The position numbers were made by a program, and so were the translations under genes. Below the pieces are notes generated by a model. That model ran no database searches and was not told where the DNA came from. It worked only from the letters and a program-made list of their open reading frames with translations. A stretch of 6,548 nt of DNA from Planctomycetota bacterium (GTDB taxonomy: Bacteria > Planctomycetota > SZUA-567): assembly GCA_031278535.1 (NCBI GenBank), contig JAITKH010000187.1, positions 1-6,548 of the forward strand, given 5' to 3'. Positions within the stretch are counted from its first letter, which is position 1, and each line of letters begins with the position of its first letter. Shown here in pieces: positions 6,123 to 6,548 of the stretch.

Positions 6123-6548
6123 CCCGCCTCTCCCTCCCGCGCAGCCAGCCGCTGCCGCTTCAGTTCCTCGACGTAATCCACTTCCGCTTCGGTATAGAGC
6201 AAATCGTCTCTTTTGAGGACGCCGGTTAGGAACAGTACCGAATCGAAAGAAATGAAAAAGCCGCCCAGGGGAATCGGGAGATATTGCCACCAGGTGGCGA
6301 GGCCGGTCATCGGGAGTTTTCCCGGCAGTTTGTACAATTGCAAACAACGGGCGGTCCCGTAATAGAGCATGAACAGGCCGCAGAAAAGCACTACCACGTC
6401 GGCGAAGACCGTCATGCATCGGCGCGCCAAGCCATCACGGGGAAACAGGTTGTAAATAATGTTGACTCCGATGTGGGTGTGATCCCGGTCGCCCATAGCC
6501 ATGGCGAGGAAGGCGAAGAGCGTGACCAGGAGGCGCGGGACCTCCTCG
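6119..6548 (-). CDS. dctQ: TRAP transporter small permease subunit, DctQ family (N terminus outside window)
   Basis: The visible 142 residues run to TGA 6121-6119, and the frame is open to the window edge. The start EEVPRLLVTLFAFLAMAMGD, with RDHTHIGVNIIY just after, matches the DctQ core: E-x-x-R-x-L-x-V, a membrane helix, then R-x-x-x-H-I-x-V. Two further helices follow: one around the VFADVVVLFCGLFMLYYG stretch, the other in PIPLGGFFISFDSVLFLTGV. The tail is charged and cytoplasmic (about 30 residues, KRDDLLYTEAEVDY onward). DctQ proteins are usually 160-190 residues with four helices, so helix 1 and perhaps 30-50 residues are missing beyond 6548. DctQ binds DctM in the inner membrane and helps dock the binding protein. 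The ATG at 6502 is internal, not the start, since family similarity continues upstream. The operon promoter must lie outside the window. Confidence 0.92.
   Translation of the reverse strand, partial: EEVPRLLVTLFAFLAMAMGDRDHTHIGVNIIYNLFPRDGLARRCMTVFADVVVLFCGLFMLYYGTARCLQLYKLPGKLPMTGLATWWQYLPIPLGGFFISFDSVLFLTGVLKRDDLLYTEAEVDYVEELKRQRLAAREGEAG

Noticed and set aside
5043..6176. 377-codon open frame on the plus strand opposite dctM
   Set aside because: Same antisense artefact: very hydrophilic, low-complexity His/Asp/Gly-rich product with no recognisable motif, lying over an intact dctM.

Overview
The window is a solute-uptake locus from a bacterium of roughly 60% GC (judged by eye), almost certainly a diderm. 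Both solute-binding proteins carry plain Sec signal peptides with no lipobox cysteine, which suits soluble periplasmic proteins. The lineage cannot be fixed from the sequence. Clusters of TRAP and tripartite tricarboxylate (TTT) transporters are common in Proteobacteria, Desulfobacterota and Synergistota, among others.

Left part, plus strand: the C-terminal 40 codons of a GNAT-type acetyltransferase (1-124), a 254-base gap with a possible sigma70-like promoter, then a full DctP-type TRAP solute-binding protein gene (379-1410) with a GC-rich hairpin terminator behind it.

Middle (1411-1709): the gap between convergent genes. It holds the dctP terminator and a compact non-coding element of about 161 bp (1522-1682). 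The element has 24-bp imperfect terminal inverted repeats and is flanked by TA duplications in a CTAG context. This is the signature of a MITE moved by an IS630/Tc1-mariner-type transposase. No transposase is present.

Right part, minus strand, read right to left: dctQ (5' end beyond the window), dctM, tctB, tctA, tctC. All point the same way. dctQ and dctM overlap by four bases, and the later gaps are 91, 37 and 70 bases, so one operon is likely. It joins the membrane subunits of a TRAP transporter (DctQ small subunit, DctM large subunit) to a complete TTT system (TctB small, TctA large, TctC periplasmic binding protein). Both families are secondary carriers that use a periplasmic binding protein, typically for organic acids. 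The joint operon suggests co-regulated uptake of related carboxylates, but no substrate can be named from sequence. The TRAP binding protein that serves DctQM is either the convergent dctP or a gene beyond the right edge.

The most notable points are the MITE with its palindromic right end, the hybrid TRAP/TTT operon, and the DctP protein, which appears to lack the arginine that normally clamps the substrate carboxylate. I see no defence system, CRISPR array, RNA gene or obviously new multi-gene system.
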